A DNA stretch of 64,000 nt from Lentisphaerota bacterium (lineage in GTDB: Bacteria; Verrucomicrobiota; Lentisphaeria; Oligosphaerales; JABHEG01). The stretch lies in NCBI GenBank assembly GCA_018676675.1, contig JABHEG010000304.1:1-64000 (forward strand), given 5' to 3'. Positions within the stretch are counted from its first letter, which is position 1, and every line of letters begins with the position of its first letter. The translations under genes were made by a program, and so were the position numbers. Shown here in pieces: positions 9,165-18,643 of this stretch. The notes under the pieces were generated by a model. That model saw only the letters and a program-made list of their open reading frames with translations, did not search any database and was not told the DNA's origin.

Positions 9165-10670
9165 TCAGTCTCTGAGCGTTACCTCGGCGTCTTCGGCTTC
9201 GACGAGTTTGGCCAGGTTTTCCTTCTGCTGCCGGAGTTCGGGGCTGCCCTCAGGGCGGAATCTGGCCCATCCCTCGGTGCTCCTGGTTCCGAGAGCCGGT
9301 TCTGAAGCGAGGCGTTCCTGCGCCCTGGGGATCTCGTCCGCGTATTGGGGCAGCCACTCGGCCTGAGCCACGAGCATCTCGTCGGTCATCTGCCAGATCT
9401 CCGGCGGATTACAGACGGCCGCTGCCAGCGGGTCCATCATCATAGCTTGTTTCAGGAGCATGACATCCGCGTCGACGGCGGCCTGGACAGCCATGCGCTG
9501 GACCCAGATGCTCTGGTTGCAGATAGCGGCACAGACATGTGGCAGGTCGCCTACTTGAGGGATGCTGACCCCATTCCCGTCAACGTATCCCGGGACTTCC
9601 ACGATGGCATCGTTGGGCAGGTTGCTGATGGATCCGTTGTTGACCACATTGAAGTGCCCGCGATAGCGGCGTCCCGTCTCCAGGCCTTCAATGATGTAGC
9701 TGCCGTGTTCGTGGCTGCGCGTCTCCGGACTGAAGGCTTTCACCGGCTGTTTCATCCAGGCAGGAAAATCGGTGTCGAACCAGTCGCGGCGTTCGTTACA
9801 GATTCGGAAATAGCCGCCTGTCTCGCCATGGATCCAGGACTGGCCGACATGGATCCAGTTCTGAATATCGTCTTCACGTTTGCGGTACCAGGCCAAGTAT
9901 TCGGACAAGTGCCCGTTACTCTCGGTCGAGAAGTAGCCTGTGCGCTTCAGCATGTCGATCCGGCACTTCTCTATTTCCATCTCCTGGGGATCGTTCTCGA
10001 AAGCGGCCAGGAGTTCCTCACGGGCGATATCCCGCCCCTTGTGGCGGATCTGCGTGTACCAGGTCTGGTGGTTGATGCCCGCGCAGATGATGTCGACTTC
10101 TGACACGGGGAGGCCAAGCACTTTGGCGATTTTGTTATGGCCGCCTTCCACACCGTGGCAGAGGCCGATGCAGTTCACCCCAAAGTAGAGGTTGGCAGCC
10201 CAGGTCAGCATGGCATTTGGGTTTCCGTAGTTGAGCATCAACACGTTCGGCTTGGACGCTTCCCGGATGTCTTTGCAGAAGCCGTCCATGGCGGCGATTC
10301 CACGTTGACCGTACATGATTCCGCCTGGGGCCAGTGTATCGCCCACGCACTGGTCGATGCCGTACTTCAGAGGGATGTCGATATCGAGTTCAAAAGCCGG
10401 CATGCCTCCCACGCGTGACGTGTTGATCACGTAATCCGCGTCGGTGACCGCTTCACGTCGATCAAGGGTCGCCTCGATGCGAGCCTGAGTTTCCACTTCA
10501 TTTTCGCTGATGTCGCGCTTGGCGAGTTGCAGCATCCCATTGAGGTTCTTCCCGCTGATGTCCGTGAAATGGAAGAGCGTGTCCTGGAGTTCGGGCACGG
10601 TCAGGATGTCCGACATCAGTTTGCGGGTGAACCCGATGCTTCCCGCGCCAATGACTGCAACTTTGATCAT
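9165..10670 (-). CDS. Glycoside hydrolase family 4, alpha-galactosidase/alpha-glucuronidase-like
   Basis: GH4 enzymes are cytoplasmic and use NAD+ and a divalent metal, cleaving the glycosidic bond by a redox-elimination route. The 501-residue protein starts with the dinucleotide-binding motif VAVIGAGSIGFTRKL, has FHFTDI at the end of beta-2 (adenosine-ribose recognition), DYVINTSRVGG, the NPNAMLTWA segment, GLCHGVEGG (metal-binding Cys and nearby His) and GINHQTWY. These features place it nearer the alpha-galactosidase/alpha-glucuronidase branch than the 6-phospho-glycosidases; substrate is not settled. GGAGACATGACCC precedes the ATG. The gene lies 64 bases downstream of an amidohydrolase gene on the same strand and probably shares its transcript. 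Confidence 0.9.
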   Translation of the reverse strand: MIKVAVIGAGSIGFTRKLMSDILTVPELQDTLFHFTDISGKNLNGMLQLAKRDISENEVETQARIEATLDRREAVTDADYVINTSRVGGMPAFELDIDIPLKYGIDQCVGDTLAPGGIMYGQRGIAAMDGFCKDIREASKPNVLMLNYGNPNAMLTWAANLYFGVNCIGLCHGVEGGHNKIAKVLGLPVSEVDIICAGINHQTWYTQIRHKGRDIAREELLAAFENDPQEMEIEKCRIDMLKRTGYFSTESNGHLSEYLAWYRKREDDIQNWIHVGQSWIHGETGGYFRICNERRDWFDTDFPAWMKQPVKAFSPETRSHEHGSYIIEGLETGRRYRGHFNVVNNGSISNLPNDAIVEVPGYVDGNGVSIPQVGDLPHVCAAICNQSIWVQRMAVQAAVDADVMLLKQAMMMDPLAAAVCNPPEIWQMTDEMLVAQAEWLPQYADEIPRAQERLASEPALGTRSTEGWARFRPEGSPELRQQKENLAKLVEAEDAEVTLRD

Positions 10671-10734
10671 GGGTCATGTCTCCTGTGTCTTGTGAAGGAA
10701 ACGCTATGTACGCTCTGCCACGGTGGATGGCTTC

Positions 10735-11631
10735 TCAATTTGCCAGCTTGAGCACACGCTGGGCATTCCTGTGCGTGATCTTGTCGAACGCTTCCTGAGG
10801 CAGTTTCCCGGTTCCCAGTCCGTCTTCGAGGAACTGCTTCAAATAGATGAGGACGCTCTGGCGGCCTGAAGGCGCACAGACATCTGTGGCGAAACAGAGC
10901 TGGTCCTGAAACTCATTCAGGAACGCGTAGCCGAATTCGGGATCACGGCTCACGGCGTTGAACCCACTCCCCGCCGACAGATCACCATACAGGTTGGGGT
11001 AGCGACGCATCAATTCGGGAATCCGACCGCCTGCGACGACTGGTCCCTTAGGATACCCGCCCCATTCTTCCTCGGTGATATCTGCACTCATGTTGGCCCA
11101 GAACGATTGCGAGTGACCAAAGAAGACAAGGCCCGGGTGTGCCGCGAGCTGTTTCTCGAGCCTTGGCAGCCCCAGGTCATCGATCAGTCCGTAGATATTT
11201 CTGTCACGGATCGCGACGTGGAAGGTGACCGGCATGCCGCAGGCTTCGGCGTGGTCGAAGAGGTTGGTTACCCGGGGATCGTCAAAAGACAGATTCGCCG
11301 TGATCTCGCCGATTCCCTTGCAGCCCTTCTCCTTGTAGTGATTGATGACGAAAGACAGATCCAGGTCGGCGGAGTTGACGGAAAGGCGCGGGTCGATGTT
11401 GCAGAAGGGGATAAAGCGGCCGGGGAACCTGTCGGCAATGGCCAGAATCTCCTCGTTTGATTGGGTGAGAATGTTGCACTCCGGGGTCACAAAGGGCAGG
11501 AGCACGGCGCTGCTGATGCCGACATCGTCGTACATCTCAATCAGCTGCTCCGGCGTGCATGGTGCTTCTCTTCCGGGCCCCCATGGCAGGTCTGACATGC
11601 TCGAAGTGTGGACGTGGATGTCGATAAACAT
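10735..11631 (-). CDS. Amidohydrolase family 2 (TIM-barrel metal-dependent hydrolase)
   Basis: A 298-residue protein with the N-terminal metal motif DIHVHTS at the end of beta-1, VTFHVAIRD around the fourth strand, VFFGHSQSFW and a C-terminal LCFATDVCAPSGR holding the catalytic-type Asp. It belongs to the amidohydrolase-2 group of hydrolases and decarboxylases acting on small acids, lactones or amides. The substrate cannot be read from the sequence; next to GH4 and an oxidoreductase a sugar-acid or lactone is plausible. GGAG lies eight bases upstream of the ATG at 11631. A longer frame to 11730 has no site and runs into the divergent promoter region. Confidence 0.8.
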   Translation of the reverse strand: MFIDIHVHTSSMSDLPWGPGREAPCTPEQLIEMYDDVGISSAVLLPFVTPECNILTQSNEEILAIADRFPGRFIPFCNIDPRLSVNSADLDLSFVINHYKEKGCKGIGEITANLSFDDPRVTNLFDHAEACGMPVTFHVAIRDRNIYGLIDDLGLPRLEKQLAAHPGLVFFGHSQSFWANMSADITEEEWGGYPKGPVVAGGRIPELMRRYPNLYGDLSAGSGFNAVSRDPEFGYAFLNEFQDQLCFATDVCAPSGRQSVLIYLKQFLEDGLGTGKLPQEAFDKITHRNAQRVLKLAN

Positions 11632-11933
11632 GATGCTTTCTCCGTGGGGAACGGCGGCTGACGATGCTCCTTTGGTCACTCGGTCGGTGATGACGGTGTT
11701 TACTTTCAGGGCGAGATGGCTCGCTGACAACCGGGGACGTCAGCAAAAAACTCCGCTATGTCCTTGACAGTGTGGCCTCCTCTATCATTGGTATACCATC
11801 GCGTGGGCGTGTTAGTGCCGCGGGCTTCCGACCCGGGCTGCGTCCCGTGCTGAGCCGATAGACGATCGGCTTGGCCCATGTCACGCCCACAGGCTGTGGG
11901 CGGTTAGCCAATTTCTGGCAAAGAGGATGTATC
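11632..11933. promoter_or_regulatory. Divergent control region with TGGTATACCA palindrome
   Basis: This 302-base space separates the leftward amidohydrolase/GH4 genes from the rightward oxidoreductase. It contains the perfect 10-bp palindrome TGGTATACCA at 11789-11798, flanked as ATTGGTATACCATC. FadR/GntR-type regulators often bind sites with TGGT and ACCA half-sites. No regulator gene is nearby, so an operator role is only suggested by form and position. Confidence 0.35.
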
Positions 11934-12914
11934 ATGGAAAAGGTTCGCGTGGCGTTGATCGGTGCAGGCGGAATGGCAAACAGGGTTCACTACCCGTCGT
12001 TGGCCACCTTCGACGACGTTGAACTGGTGGGGCTTTGCGACGTGGTACCCGACAAGCTGGAGGCAACGGCTGAGAAGTTTGAGATTGCCAAGACGTTCAG
12101 CTGTTACAAGGCCATGATCGAGGAAACGAAGCCGGATGCCGTATATGCCCTGATGCCCCCCCACGTCCTCTTTGATGTTGCGATGGACATCATGGACGCG
12201 GACTGCAACCTGTTCATCGAGAAGCCACCCGCCGTCACCACACACCAGACGTTGTGCCTGGGCAAGAAGGCTGAGGACAAGGGACTGATCACGAGTGTTG
12301 GCTGGCAGCGTAGGTACCATCCGTTGGTTCATCACTGTTTCGAAGAGGTCAAGAAGGTTGGCGAGCCGCATCAGGTTGTGACGCACTTCCTGAAGCCCTC
12401 AAACGTCGGGCCGAACTACCCGTACTACCGCGGCGCTATTGACATCATGCACTGTGACGCCATCCACGCCGTCGATGCGTTGCGCTATTATTGCGGGCTG
12501 TCTGATGTGAAGGCGGTTGCCTCGGATGTGCGTAATCTGGACAGCTGGTACCCGCTCACCTTCAACGCGATCGTCTCCTTTGAGAACGGTTGTGTGGGCA
12601 TTCTTCACGTCAACTGGCGGACCGGCAAGCGGGCCTTCAATTTTGAGTTCCACGCTGCCGGAGCGAGCGCTTATATCGACGCTGATGGCGTTGGTGAAGT
12701 GACCGTTTCGTCGGAGAAGGAGCCCGTTGTGAACACGACGTTCTCCGAGTTTGTGGACTCGGACGAGGGCTTCATGAATCAGGGCTTCCGGGAGGAAAAC
12801 CGTGCGTTCATCGATGCGGTGAAGAGCGGCAAGCAGTTGCACAACAACCTGCAGGACGCGGTCAAGTCGATGGACTTGGTGGACAAGATCTACGCCAACA
12901 GCATCACTGGTTGA
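11934..12914 (+). CDS. Gfo/Idh/MocA family NAD(P)-dependent oxidoreductase
   Basis: A 326-residue cytoplasmic dehydrogenase. The Rossmann domain opens with VRVALIGAGGMANRVHYPSL and continues with LCDVVPDKLEA and the family's EKP-type motif (CNLFIEKPPAVT; the Lys interacts with cofactor and substrate). The C-terminal alpha/beta domain has DIMHCDAIHAVDALRYYCG with the conserved His region and FENGCVGILHVNWRTG. Members oxidise or epimerise sugars, inositols and related compounds; the exact substrate is unknown. AAGAGGATGT precedes the ATG at 11934, and the alternative upstream start has no site. A strong terminator follows. Confidence 0.92.
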   Translation: MEKVRVALIGAGGMANRVHYPSLATFDDVELVGLCDVVPDKLEATAEKFEIAKTFSCYKAMIEETKPDAVYALMPPHVLFDVAMDIMDADCNLFIEKPPAVTTHQTLCLGKKAEDKGLITSVGWQRRYHPLVHHCFEEVKKVGEPHQVVTHFLKPSNVGPNYPYYRGAIDIMHCDAIHAVDALRYYCGLSDVKAVASDVRNLDSWYPLTFNAIVSFENGCVGILHVNWRTGKRAFNFEFHAAGASAYIDADGVGEVTVSSEKEPVVNTTFSEFVDSDEGFMNQGFREENRAFIDAVKSGKQLHNNLQDAVKSMDLVDKIYANSITG

Positions 12915-12941
12915 TCGGCAACGCCGAAGTCCCTGTGCTTC

Positions 12942-12981
12942 AGCCCTCTTGTGAGAAACCCTCACAAGGGGGCTCTTTCTT
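12942..12981 (+). terminator. Rho-independent terminator after the oxidoreductase gene
   Basis: A long stem, AGCCCTCTTGTGAG pairing with CTCACAAGGGGGCT (one G-T type pair), is closed by an AAAC-type loop and followed by CTTTCTT. It starts 28 bases after the stop codon, as expected for a genuine terminator. Confidence 0.8.
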
Positions 12982-13305
12982 GCCCGGAGGGGATGGTGGA
13001 GAACAAGCAAGTGAATCCGATCCCGGGGTTGATCTCCGGGTCGGGGTACTGGGTGTACTCACTCGAGGGCGGGGTCACTATTGAGCTCATTGACGAGTGA
13101 AGTCGTGAATTGGGTCCGGATCGGCACAGATCTGTTCCGCTCTGTGAGCGGGTGGGATCCGGATCGGGCAGAATCTCGCCGGCGGACGTTTGGAAAGGAG
13201 GGAAGCTGGTGGCATGTTGATTGCGCTTGGTTGGCGTTCCGGTTTCGAGCCGTCGCCTGCGTCAGATTCTGCTCACTCAGGGTTACCACTTCCGAGGTCA
13301 TACCG
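12982..13305. other. Intergenic region upstream of the TolB-like gene
   Basis: About 320 bases with no convincing gene. The reading frame of the TolB-like gene extends back to 13081, but that extension has no signal peptide and no ribosome site, so I treat it as upstream untranslated sequence. Nothing else recognised. Confidence 0.4.
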
Positions 13306-14532
13306 ATGTTGCGTTTCTCCCGGCTCTGTTGCCAGTGCTTCTCTCCCGTCCTTCTCGCCGTTGCCCTCTGCAGCATACCGTCAGCTTCCAGCTGGAGTCA
13401 GGGCAGTGATATCACCATACGGAAGGGAGCACGGTCGCAGGATCCGACCTTGCACATCGCATCGGTGTCTGCTCCTGCGGCCATTGAGAAACTGATCAGG
13501 AGCACGATTCGGCGGTGTGGGTGGTTTGAAGTCGTGAACGACCGGGCCAAGGCGGAATACGTCCTTCAGTGTCAGTTCATGGCCGGCCCTCCGGCTGCCC
13601 TTCAAGTCAGGGCGGACGCGCGGTCCGGAACAGCAGCTCACTTTCGGCAGACGTCCGGTTCGAACGACACGTCGCGCCTGGTCTATCTGGCGGTGGATCG
13701 ACTCATTTACTCGGTCACTGGGAACAAGGGGCTGTGTGCATCGAAGATCGCGTTCGCCGTGGGAACGCAGCGTGGCAAGGAGATCTTTACCTGCAATTTT
13801 GACGGGACTGGCGCGGAACGGGTCACCCATAACCAGACGATTTCTACGGAGCCGTCCTGGGGACCAAGAGCCGCAACGCTGGTCTACACGCTGTACGACA
13901 ACAACGCGACGATCGTTGCGTTGGTTGACATGCTTGGCAAGCGCCAACGGCGCCTTTCCAGATTTCCCGGGCTGAATGCCGGCGGGGATTTATCGCCGGA
14001 TGGGCGTTTCGCCGCCGTGAGTCTGAGCCGTGATGGGCGCGTTGAGCTGTACATCCTCGAATTGGGGACGGGGCGCCTCCGTCGTCTGACCAGTGATGAA
14101 GCGGTCGAGTCATCCCCGTGTTGGTCGCCTAACGGGCGAGAGATCTGCTATGTTTCCGACCGCCAGGGGAAGCCGCAGCTCTACATTATCTCCACCGGCG
14201 GCGGGAATCCTCGGCGCGTGTTGAGTGAGTCCGTTGAGAGCGTCTCGCCGGATTGGTCCAGTGTGGCCAACAAGATCTGTTTCTCCTTCCGAGCCGGGGG
14301 TGAGTACAGCTTGGCCATAGTCGATGCCAAAGGTGGGGAAAAGGTCTCGCTGACGAACGCGGCCGGGGACTGGGAATCGCCTTCCTGGGCTCCTGATGGC
14401 CGCCACATTATCTGTTCCCGGCGGCTGCAGGGGAAGCGCGGGCTCTATATGGTCGACAGTTGGCACAAACGGCTTCAGCCGGTCACCTCGCCCGGTGATC
14501 ATTCGCTTCCGAGCTGGTCGGAGCTCTTCTGA
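13306..14532 (+). CDS. TolB-like periplasmic beta-propeller protein
   Basis: A 408-residue exported protein. The start at 13306 gives a signal peptide (MLRFSRLCCQCFSPVLLAVAL...SASSWS) with GAGG nine bases upstream. Residues 40-150 resemble the TolB N-terminal domain (LHIASVSAPAAIEKLIRSTI, CGWFEVV). From about residue 170 there are PD40/WD40-like propeller repeats with motifs such as LSPDGRFAAVSLSRDG, CWSPNGREICYVSDRQG and WAPDGRHIICSRR. In TolB this propeller binds Pal. No pal, tolA, tolQ or tolR gene lies nearby, so it may be the orphan TolB of this lineage or a relative with another partner. The sulfatase that follows starts 71 bases after its stop. Confidence 0.8.
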   Translation: MLRFSRLCCQCFSPVLLAVALCSIPSASSWSQGSDITIRKGARSQDPTLHIASVSAPAAIEKLIRSTIRRCGWFEVVNDRAKAEYVLQCQFMAGPPAALQVRADARSGTAAHFRQTSGSNDTSRLVYLAVDRLIYSVTGNKGLCASKIAFAVGTQRGKEIFTCNFDGTGAERVTHNQTISTEPSWGPRAATLVYTLYDNNATIVALVDMLGKRQRRLSRFPGLNAGGDLSPDGRFAAVSLSRDGRVELYILELGTGRLRRLTSDEAVESSPCWSPNGREICYVSDRQGKPQLYIISTGGGNPRRVLSESVESVSPDWSSVANKICFSFRAGGEYSLAIVDAKGGEKVSLTNAAGDWESPSWAPDGRHIICSRRLQGKRGLYMVDSWHKRLQPVTSPGDHSLPSWSELF

Positions 14533-14603
14533 CGCGGGACCAGCTATCAACGGCATTCGCCACTGGTGGTGTGTTCCGGTGACTCCAAGCAGGAGCAACG
14601 CGC

Positions 14604-16061
14604 ATGTTGGACGCCCGCCCGAATATTCTCCTGCTGATGACAGATCAGCACCGTGGTGACTGCTTGGGGATTGCGGGGCATCCCGTCGTGCAGACGCCTT
14701 ATCTTGATTCCATTGGGGGCACGGGGGCCTACTTTCCGCATGCCTACTCGGCTTGTCCCGTCTGTATCCCGGCTCGACGGACTTTGATGAGCGGCCAGCG
14801 TCCGGTGACGCATCGCGTGCTCATGAATCACCCGACGCTGCTCGACGAGCCTACCCTTCCAACCATGTTGTCCGACACCGGCTATCAGAGCCACCTCGTG
14901 GGCAAGTTGCATCTTCACCCCGAGCGCAAGTTGTATGGTTTCGACAGTGCCGAGTGGGCGGATGGGCCGGGGTTGGGGCTGCAGATGTCAACCCGTGATC
15001 TGGATCCGGCGGCCGAGCGCTTGTCGCGCGAGAACGACTACGTCCGCTTCCTGCGCCGCCGAGGAGTTGCGATGCCTGCGGCTCCCTACGGCCACGGGAT
15101 GAACGGAAACGGGTACCCAACCCGGCCGTGGCATCTGGACGAGAATCTCCACTTCTCTACCTGGTGTGCAGACTCCGCAGTGGACTTTGTGGAGCGCCGT
15201 GATCCCACTCGCCCTTTCTTCCTGAAGGTGAGCTTCTTCCATCCGCACACGCCGTGTACCCCACCGCCCTGTTACTGGGACCTCTATATGGGGATGGATC
15301 TGCCGGAACCGGTGATCGGAGAGTGGGCCGAGGGCTGTGAGGCCCGGGCCCGCGGAACACTGGTCACGGATCAGCGGGTTCGCCTGGAACGCCAGACGAT
15401 GCGTCAGTACATGGCGGGGTACTTTGGCTGTATCACCCACATTGACCACCAGATTGGACGAATTCTCTCCATCATCCCGGCGAACACGATCATTGTGTTC
15501 TGCTCAGACCATGGTGAGATGATGGGGGATCATTGTTGGATGCGGAAAGGACAACCGTATGAAGGCTCTGCTCGTATCCCATTCCTGATGCGGTTTCCTG
15601 CTTCCTTCGGTCTGGAGGTCGGGCAGACCATCTCCCAACCGGTTGAGCTGATGGACATCATGCCGACGTTGCTGGATGCCGTTGATGTTCCTATTCCGGA
15701 AACCGTCGAGGGGCGTAGCGTTCTGCCTTTGCTGCGGGGAGGAACAAATTGGCGTGAATACGTTCACGGGGAGGTCGCCGGCGCATGTTCGGACCCGCGG
15801 CTGGGGCCGACCGGGATCCAGTACCTGACGGATGGGAAGCGCAAGTACATCTGGTTTCCCGGTTGGGATGTGGAGCAGTTCTTCGATCTTGAGCAGGATC
15901 CACGGGAGACGCGCGACCTCAGTGGCACATCAGAGCGCGCGGACGAGGTTGCCCGGTGGCGTCAGCGATTGATCGAGGAACTCTCCGGACGGCCTGAGGG
16001 CTTTACCGACGGGGAACGGTTGCTGAAGCGCGAGGGCTTCACGTCGCGGTGTCTGGAGTAG
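14604..16061 (+). CDS. Type I sulfatase (alkaline phosphatase superfamily), no signal peptide
   Basis: A 485-residue arylsulfatase-type enzyme that removes sulfate esters. The N-terminal metal motif is RPNILLLMTDQHRGD, and the formylglycine motif CIPARRTLMSG has its Cys at residue 54, to be oxidised by a maturase not seen in this window. HPHTPC and IVFCSDHGEMMGDH provide further metal and sulfate contacts. AGGAG lies eight bases before the ATG. The protein starts directly with the catalytic fold and has no signal peptide, so it should act in the cytoplasm on imported sulfated saccharides. It converges with the next sulfatase, stops 12 bases apart. Confidence 0.93.
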   Translation: MLDARPNILLLMTDQHRGDCLGIAGHPVVQTPYLDSIGGTGAYFPHAYSACPVCIPARRTLMSGQRPVTHRVLMNHPTLLDEPTLPTMLSDTGYQSHLVGKLHLHPERKLYGFDSAEWADGPGLGLQMSTRDLDPAAERLSRENDYVRFLRRRGVAMPAAPYGHGMNGNGYPTRPWHLDENLHFSTWCADSAVDFVERRDPTRPFFLKVSFFHPHTPCTPPPCYWDLYMGMDLPEPVIGEWAEGCEARARGTLVTDQRVRLERQTMRQYMAGYFGCITHIDHQIGRILSIIPANTIIVFCSDHGEMMGDHCWMRKGQPYEGSARIPFLMRFPASFGLEVGQTISQPVELMDIMPTLLDAVDVPIPETVEGRSVLPLLRGGTNWREYVHGEVAGACSDPRLGPTGIQYLTDGKRKYIWFPGWDVEQFFDLEQDPRETRDLSGTSERADEVARWRQRLIEELSGRPEGFTDGERLLKREGFTSRCLE

Positions 16062-16073
16062 TTCCGGGGGAGC

Positions 16074-17600
16074 TCATGCTCCGGCGATGCGTGGCATCCG
16101 CATCGGCTCCGACTGAAGGGTTGCCTGCATGAAGTCGTGCAGCATCCGTGCTTTCAAGGGTGAGGCGGCCGGGACATCCCACAGGTTGCTGACTTCCCCC
16201 GGATCTTCCTGCAGGTCAAACAACTCCCCGTCGTCGCCATCGCGGTAGACCGTGATCTTGTAGCGCTCGTCAATGTAGGTGCGCATGTGGAAGTGACGGG
16301 TCCCGTGGTGGTTCTCCGTGACGGACCACGTGCGAACAGGTTCTCCGGTGGTCCAGTTCGGCAGTTGATCAACTCCGGTCATTGCCCCCGGGGTATCGAG
16401 TCCTGCCGCGGCGAGAAAGGTCGGGGCGATGTCGACGGAGTTCTGCAGTGCCGCGCTGACGTCTCCGGCTGGCACGCGCCCGGGCCAGCGCACGATGAAT
16501 GGTACGCGCAGCAGGTCCTCGTAGTGATGGATCGCCTTGGCAGTCAGGCCGTGCTGCCCCAGGAAATGCCCGTGGTCCGTGGTGAAGACGACCAAGGTGT
16601 TGTCGGTGATGCCGAGGCGATCGAGCGAGTCTAGAATTCGCCCGATTTCCTGGTCCATGAAGCTCACCATACCGTAATAGCAGGCCATGTCCTTCTTGAG
16701 TTCCTCACGGTCTCGCAGGTGGGGCTGCCCACCGTGGATGGCCTCACCTTGCCGAACTCGTTGCCAGTAGTCGTGGTCCGGTTCCTGCGTTTTGCCAAAA
16801 TGCTCAGGGTTCGCGTCGTGTTCGCCTTCGGTGAGACATCCTGGCTGCATGTCGTCGGGGTCATACATGGTTGCCCAGGGCTCCGGGACCAAGTAGGGCG
16901 GGTGAGGGTCGTGGAAGCTTGACCAAATGTAGAACGGGCGATCTTCCTGAGCGGCCTGCTCGATCTGGGCGATCGTCCGTTCGCCCGTCCAGCGCGTGTA
17001 GTGGAGCTCTTCCGGAAGGGCCCATGAGCGATTGGCCCGGAGGCGTTGGGCCTTTTCGCGGTTCGGAGGCCAGTCGTCGAAGAAATCCAGCCAGTTGTCG
17101 AGACCGTGTTCTTCGAGCCAGATCCCATAGTGTTGGCCTGCGTGGGATTCACAGCCGTGCATCCGGGCGGTCTCCACGTGTTCAAACCCGTACCACGGGC
17201 CGGTGAAATCGCGCCAGAAGTCAAGATCCCGCATCACGGGCTGGGACTCGATGGACTCCAGACCGTACCGCGTTTTGGTGGGCTGGAGATGCGCCTTGCC
17301 GACCAACGCGGTGTAGTAGCCTGCCCGGTGTGACAGGAGGTCGCCGAGAGTCGGGACATCCTCGAAGAGCTTCGTCCCCAGTGTCCAGGCTCCATGCTGC
17401 GACGGGTACATTCCGGTTATCATGGTTGCGCGAGTGGGGGTGCAGGTCGGGTTCACACAATAGGCTCGGTCGAACCGTGTACCTTCTGCGCACAGTCGAT
17501 CGAGGGCCGGCGTGTGGATGCGTGGATTCGTGCTGCCGAGGGTGCTGTAGTGTTGCTGGTCTGACGTGACGAAGAGGATGTTGGGGCGGGAGGAGGGCAT
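16074..17600 (-). CDS. Type I sulfatase, no signal peptide
   Basis: A 508-residue sulfatase with PNILFVTSDQQHYS (metal-binding Asp), the formylglycine motif CTPTRATMITG with Cys at residue 53, FHDPHPPY and VVFTTDHGHFLGQHGL. The two neighbouring sulfatases share these blocks, but the middle of the protein differs, with a long insertion around EEHGLDNWLDFFDDWPPNR. This suggests a different sulfated substrate, not a recent duplication. AAGGAAG lies nine bases before the ATG. No signal peptide is present. It is transcribed divergently from the CBM9-like lipoprotein gene. Confidence 0.93.
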   Translation of the reverse strand: MPSSRPNILFVTSDQQHYSTLGSTNPRIHTPALDRLCAEGTRFDRAYCVNPTCTPTRATMITGMYPSQHGAWTLGTKLFEDVPTLGDLLSHRAGYYTALVGKAHLQPTKTRYGLESIESQPVMRDLDFWRDFTGPWYGFEHVETARMHGCESHAGQHYGIWLEEHGLDNWLDFFDDWPPNREKAQRLRANRSWALPEELHYTRWTGERTIAQIEQAAQEDRPFYIWSSFHDPHPPYLVPEPWATMYDPDDMQPGCLTEGEHDANPEHFGKTQEPDHDYWQRVRQGEAIHGGQPHLRDREELKKDMACYYGMVSFMDQEIGRILDSLDRLGITDNTLVVFTTDHGHFLGQHGLTAKAIHHYEDLLRVPFIVRWPGRVPAGDVSAALQNSVDIAPTFLAAAGLDTPGAMTGVDQLPNWTTGEPVRTWSVTENHHGTRHFHMRTYIDERYKITVYRDGDDGELFDLQEDPGEVSNLWDVPAASPLKARMLHDFMQATLQSEPMRMPRIAGA

Positions 17601-17831
17601 CGGTTACGCTTCCTTCTGATGGACGCCCTCTGAAGGGCGGTTGCTTTTGCCGATAGGTGGGACAATATAGTCCCCTCGCTCTGTTCCTCGCCGGTTTCCG
17701 TTCCACTGCGTGTGAGCACACGCTCAGGGAACTGAGGATCCAGCATGGCTGAGAAACCCAATGTTCTTGTGATGTATCCTTGCCAGCGTGCGGGCACGGC
17801 GCCCGACTTGGCAGACAGAGGAGGAAAGCAG

Positions 17832-18632
17832 ATGACCATGACGCGATTGATCGGGCTGGCCGGGGTCGGGGTTGTCTGTCTGGGAGTGTCAGGATGCACG
17901 GGAATTGGCCCGTGGAGGCGGGTAACGCCTGATCTCTTGCCGGATGGTCGTCCCAGACCGACGCTGGTTGCCCCGCGACGCGGCGGCCTCCAACTGGATG
18001 GCAAGCTTGCGGATTGGCATGGCGTGCCGTTCACCACCGTGACGCCCCAAAACGGCGTTTTTGACCTGGAGTCGACGGAAACCGATTCGGCCAGTGACAT
18101 CAGCTATCGTTTTGCGGTGTGCCACGACGGAGAAGCGCTCTACGTTGCCGTGGAGGTCACGGACGATGTCCTCATGCTCGACTCGACCGCGGCAGGCGAG
18201 ACGCATGCCAAGGCTTGGCAGGATGATGCGGTGGAGGTCTTCCTCGACGGGAACCACAATCGCGCGCCCCATGCTCGGGTTAAAGACCGAAGTGAGTACC
18301 CGTTTGGTGGGGAGTTTTCCCTGGTCAGCAACAACGCGGCGACCAGCAACTGCACTGCCTGGCCTGATTCGTTCGGCAAAGCAGATCACTGGGAGGGGGC
18401 CACCAGCCGGGAGGCATTGCCTGGAGGCGGGCATCTACTGCGTTACGAATATCGGTTGACGTGGCGCGTGATGGGAGGGGACGTCCGACCTGGCGACACG
18501 ATTGGGTTCACCATAGGCATCCAGGACGACGATGACGGTGGTAACCGTGACCATGCCCTCTACTGGCTCGGTATCACCCCGCATTGCTGGAAGGATGAGA
18601 ATGGTTGGGGGAACGTGGTGTTGGCACGATAA
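17832..18632 (+). CDS. Lipoprotein with carbohydrate-binding CBM9-like domain
   Basis: A 266-residue protein. The start at 17832 (GAGGAAAGCAG upstream) gives a lipoprotein signal with lipobox LGVSGC, so the protein is probably anchored in a membrane. Residues 55-265 resemble family-9 carbohydrate-binding modules: GLQLDGKLADW, ALYVAVEVTDDVLM, WQDDAVEVFLDGNHN and the ending HALYWLGITPH-WGNVVL. CBM9 domains bind reducing ends of glycans. No catalytic domain is attached, so a role in holding or sensing substrate is inferred. The next sulfatase gene starts 11 bases after its stop, probably in the same transcript. Confidence 0.8.
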   Translation: MTMTRLIGLAGVGVVCLGVSGCTGIGPWRRVTPDLLPDGRPRPTLVAPRRGGLQLDGKLADWHGVPFTTVTPQNGVFDLESTETDSASDISYRFAVCHDGEALYVAVEVTDDVLMLDSTAAGETHAKAWQDDAVEVFLDGNHNRAPHARVKDRSEYPFGGEFSLVSNNAATSNCTAWPDSFGKADHWEGATSREALPGGGHLLRYEYRLTWRVMGGDVRPGDTIGFTIGIQDDDDGGNRDHALYWLGITPHCWKDENGWGNVVLAR

Positions 18633-18643
18633 AGGGACTCTGC

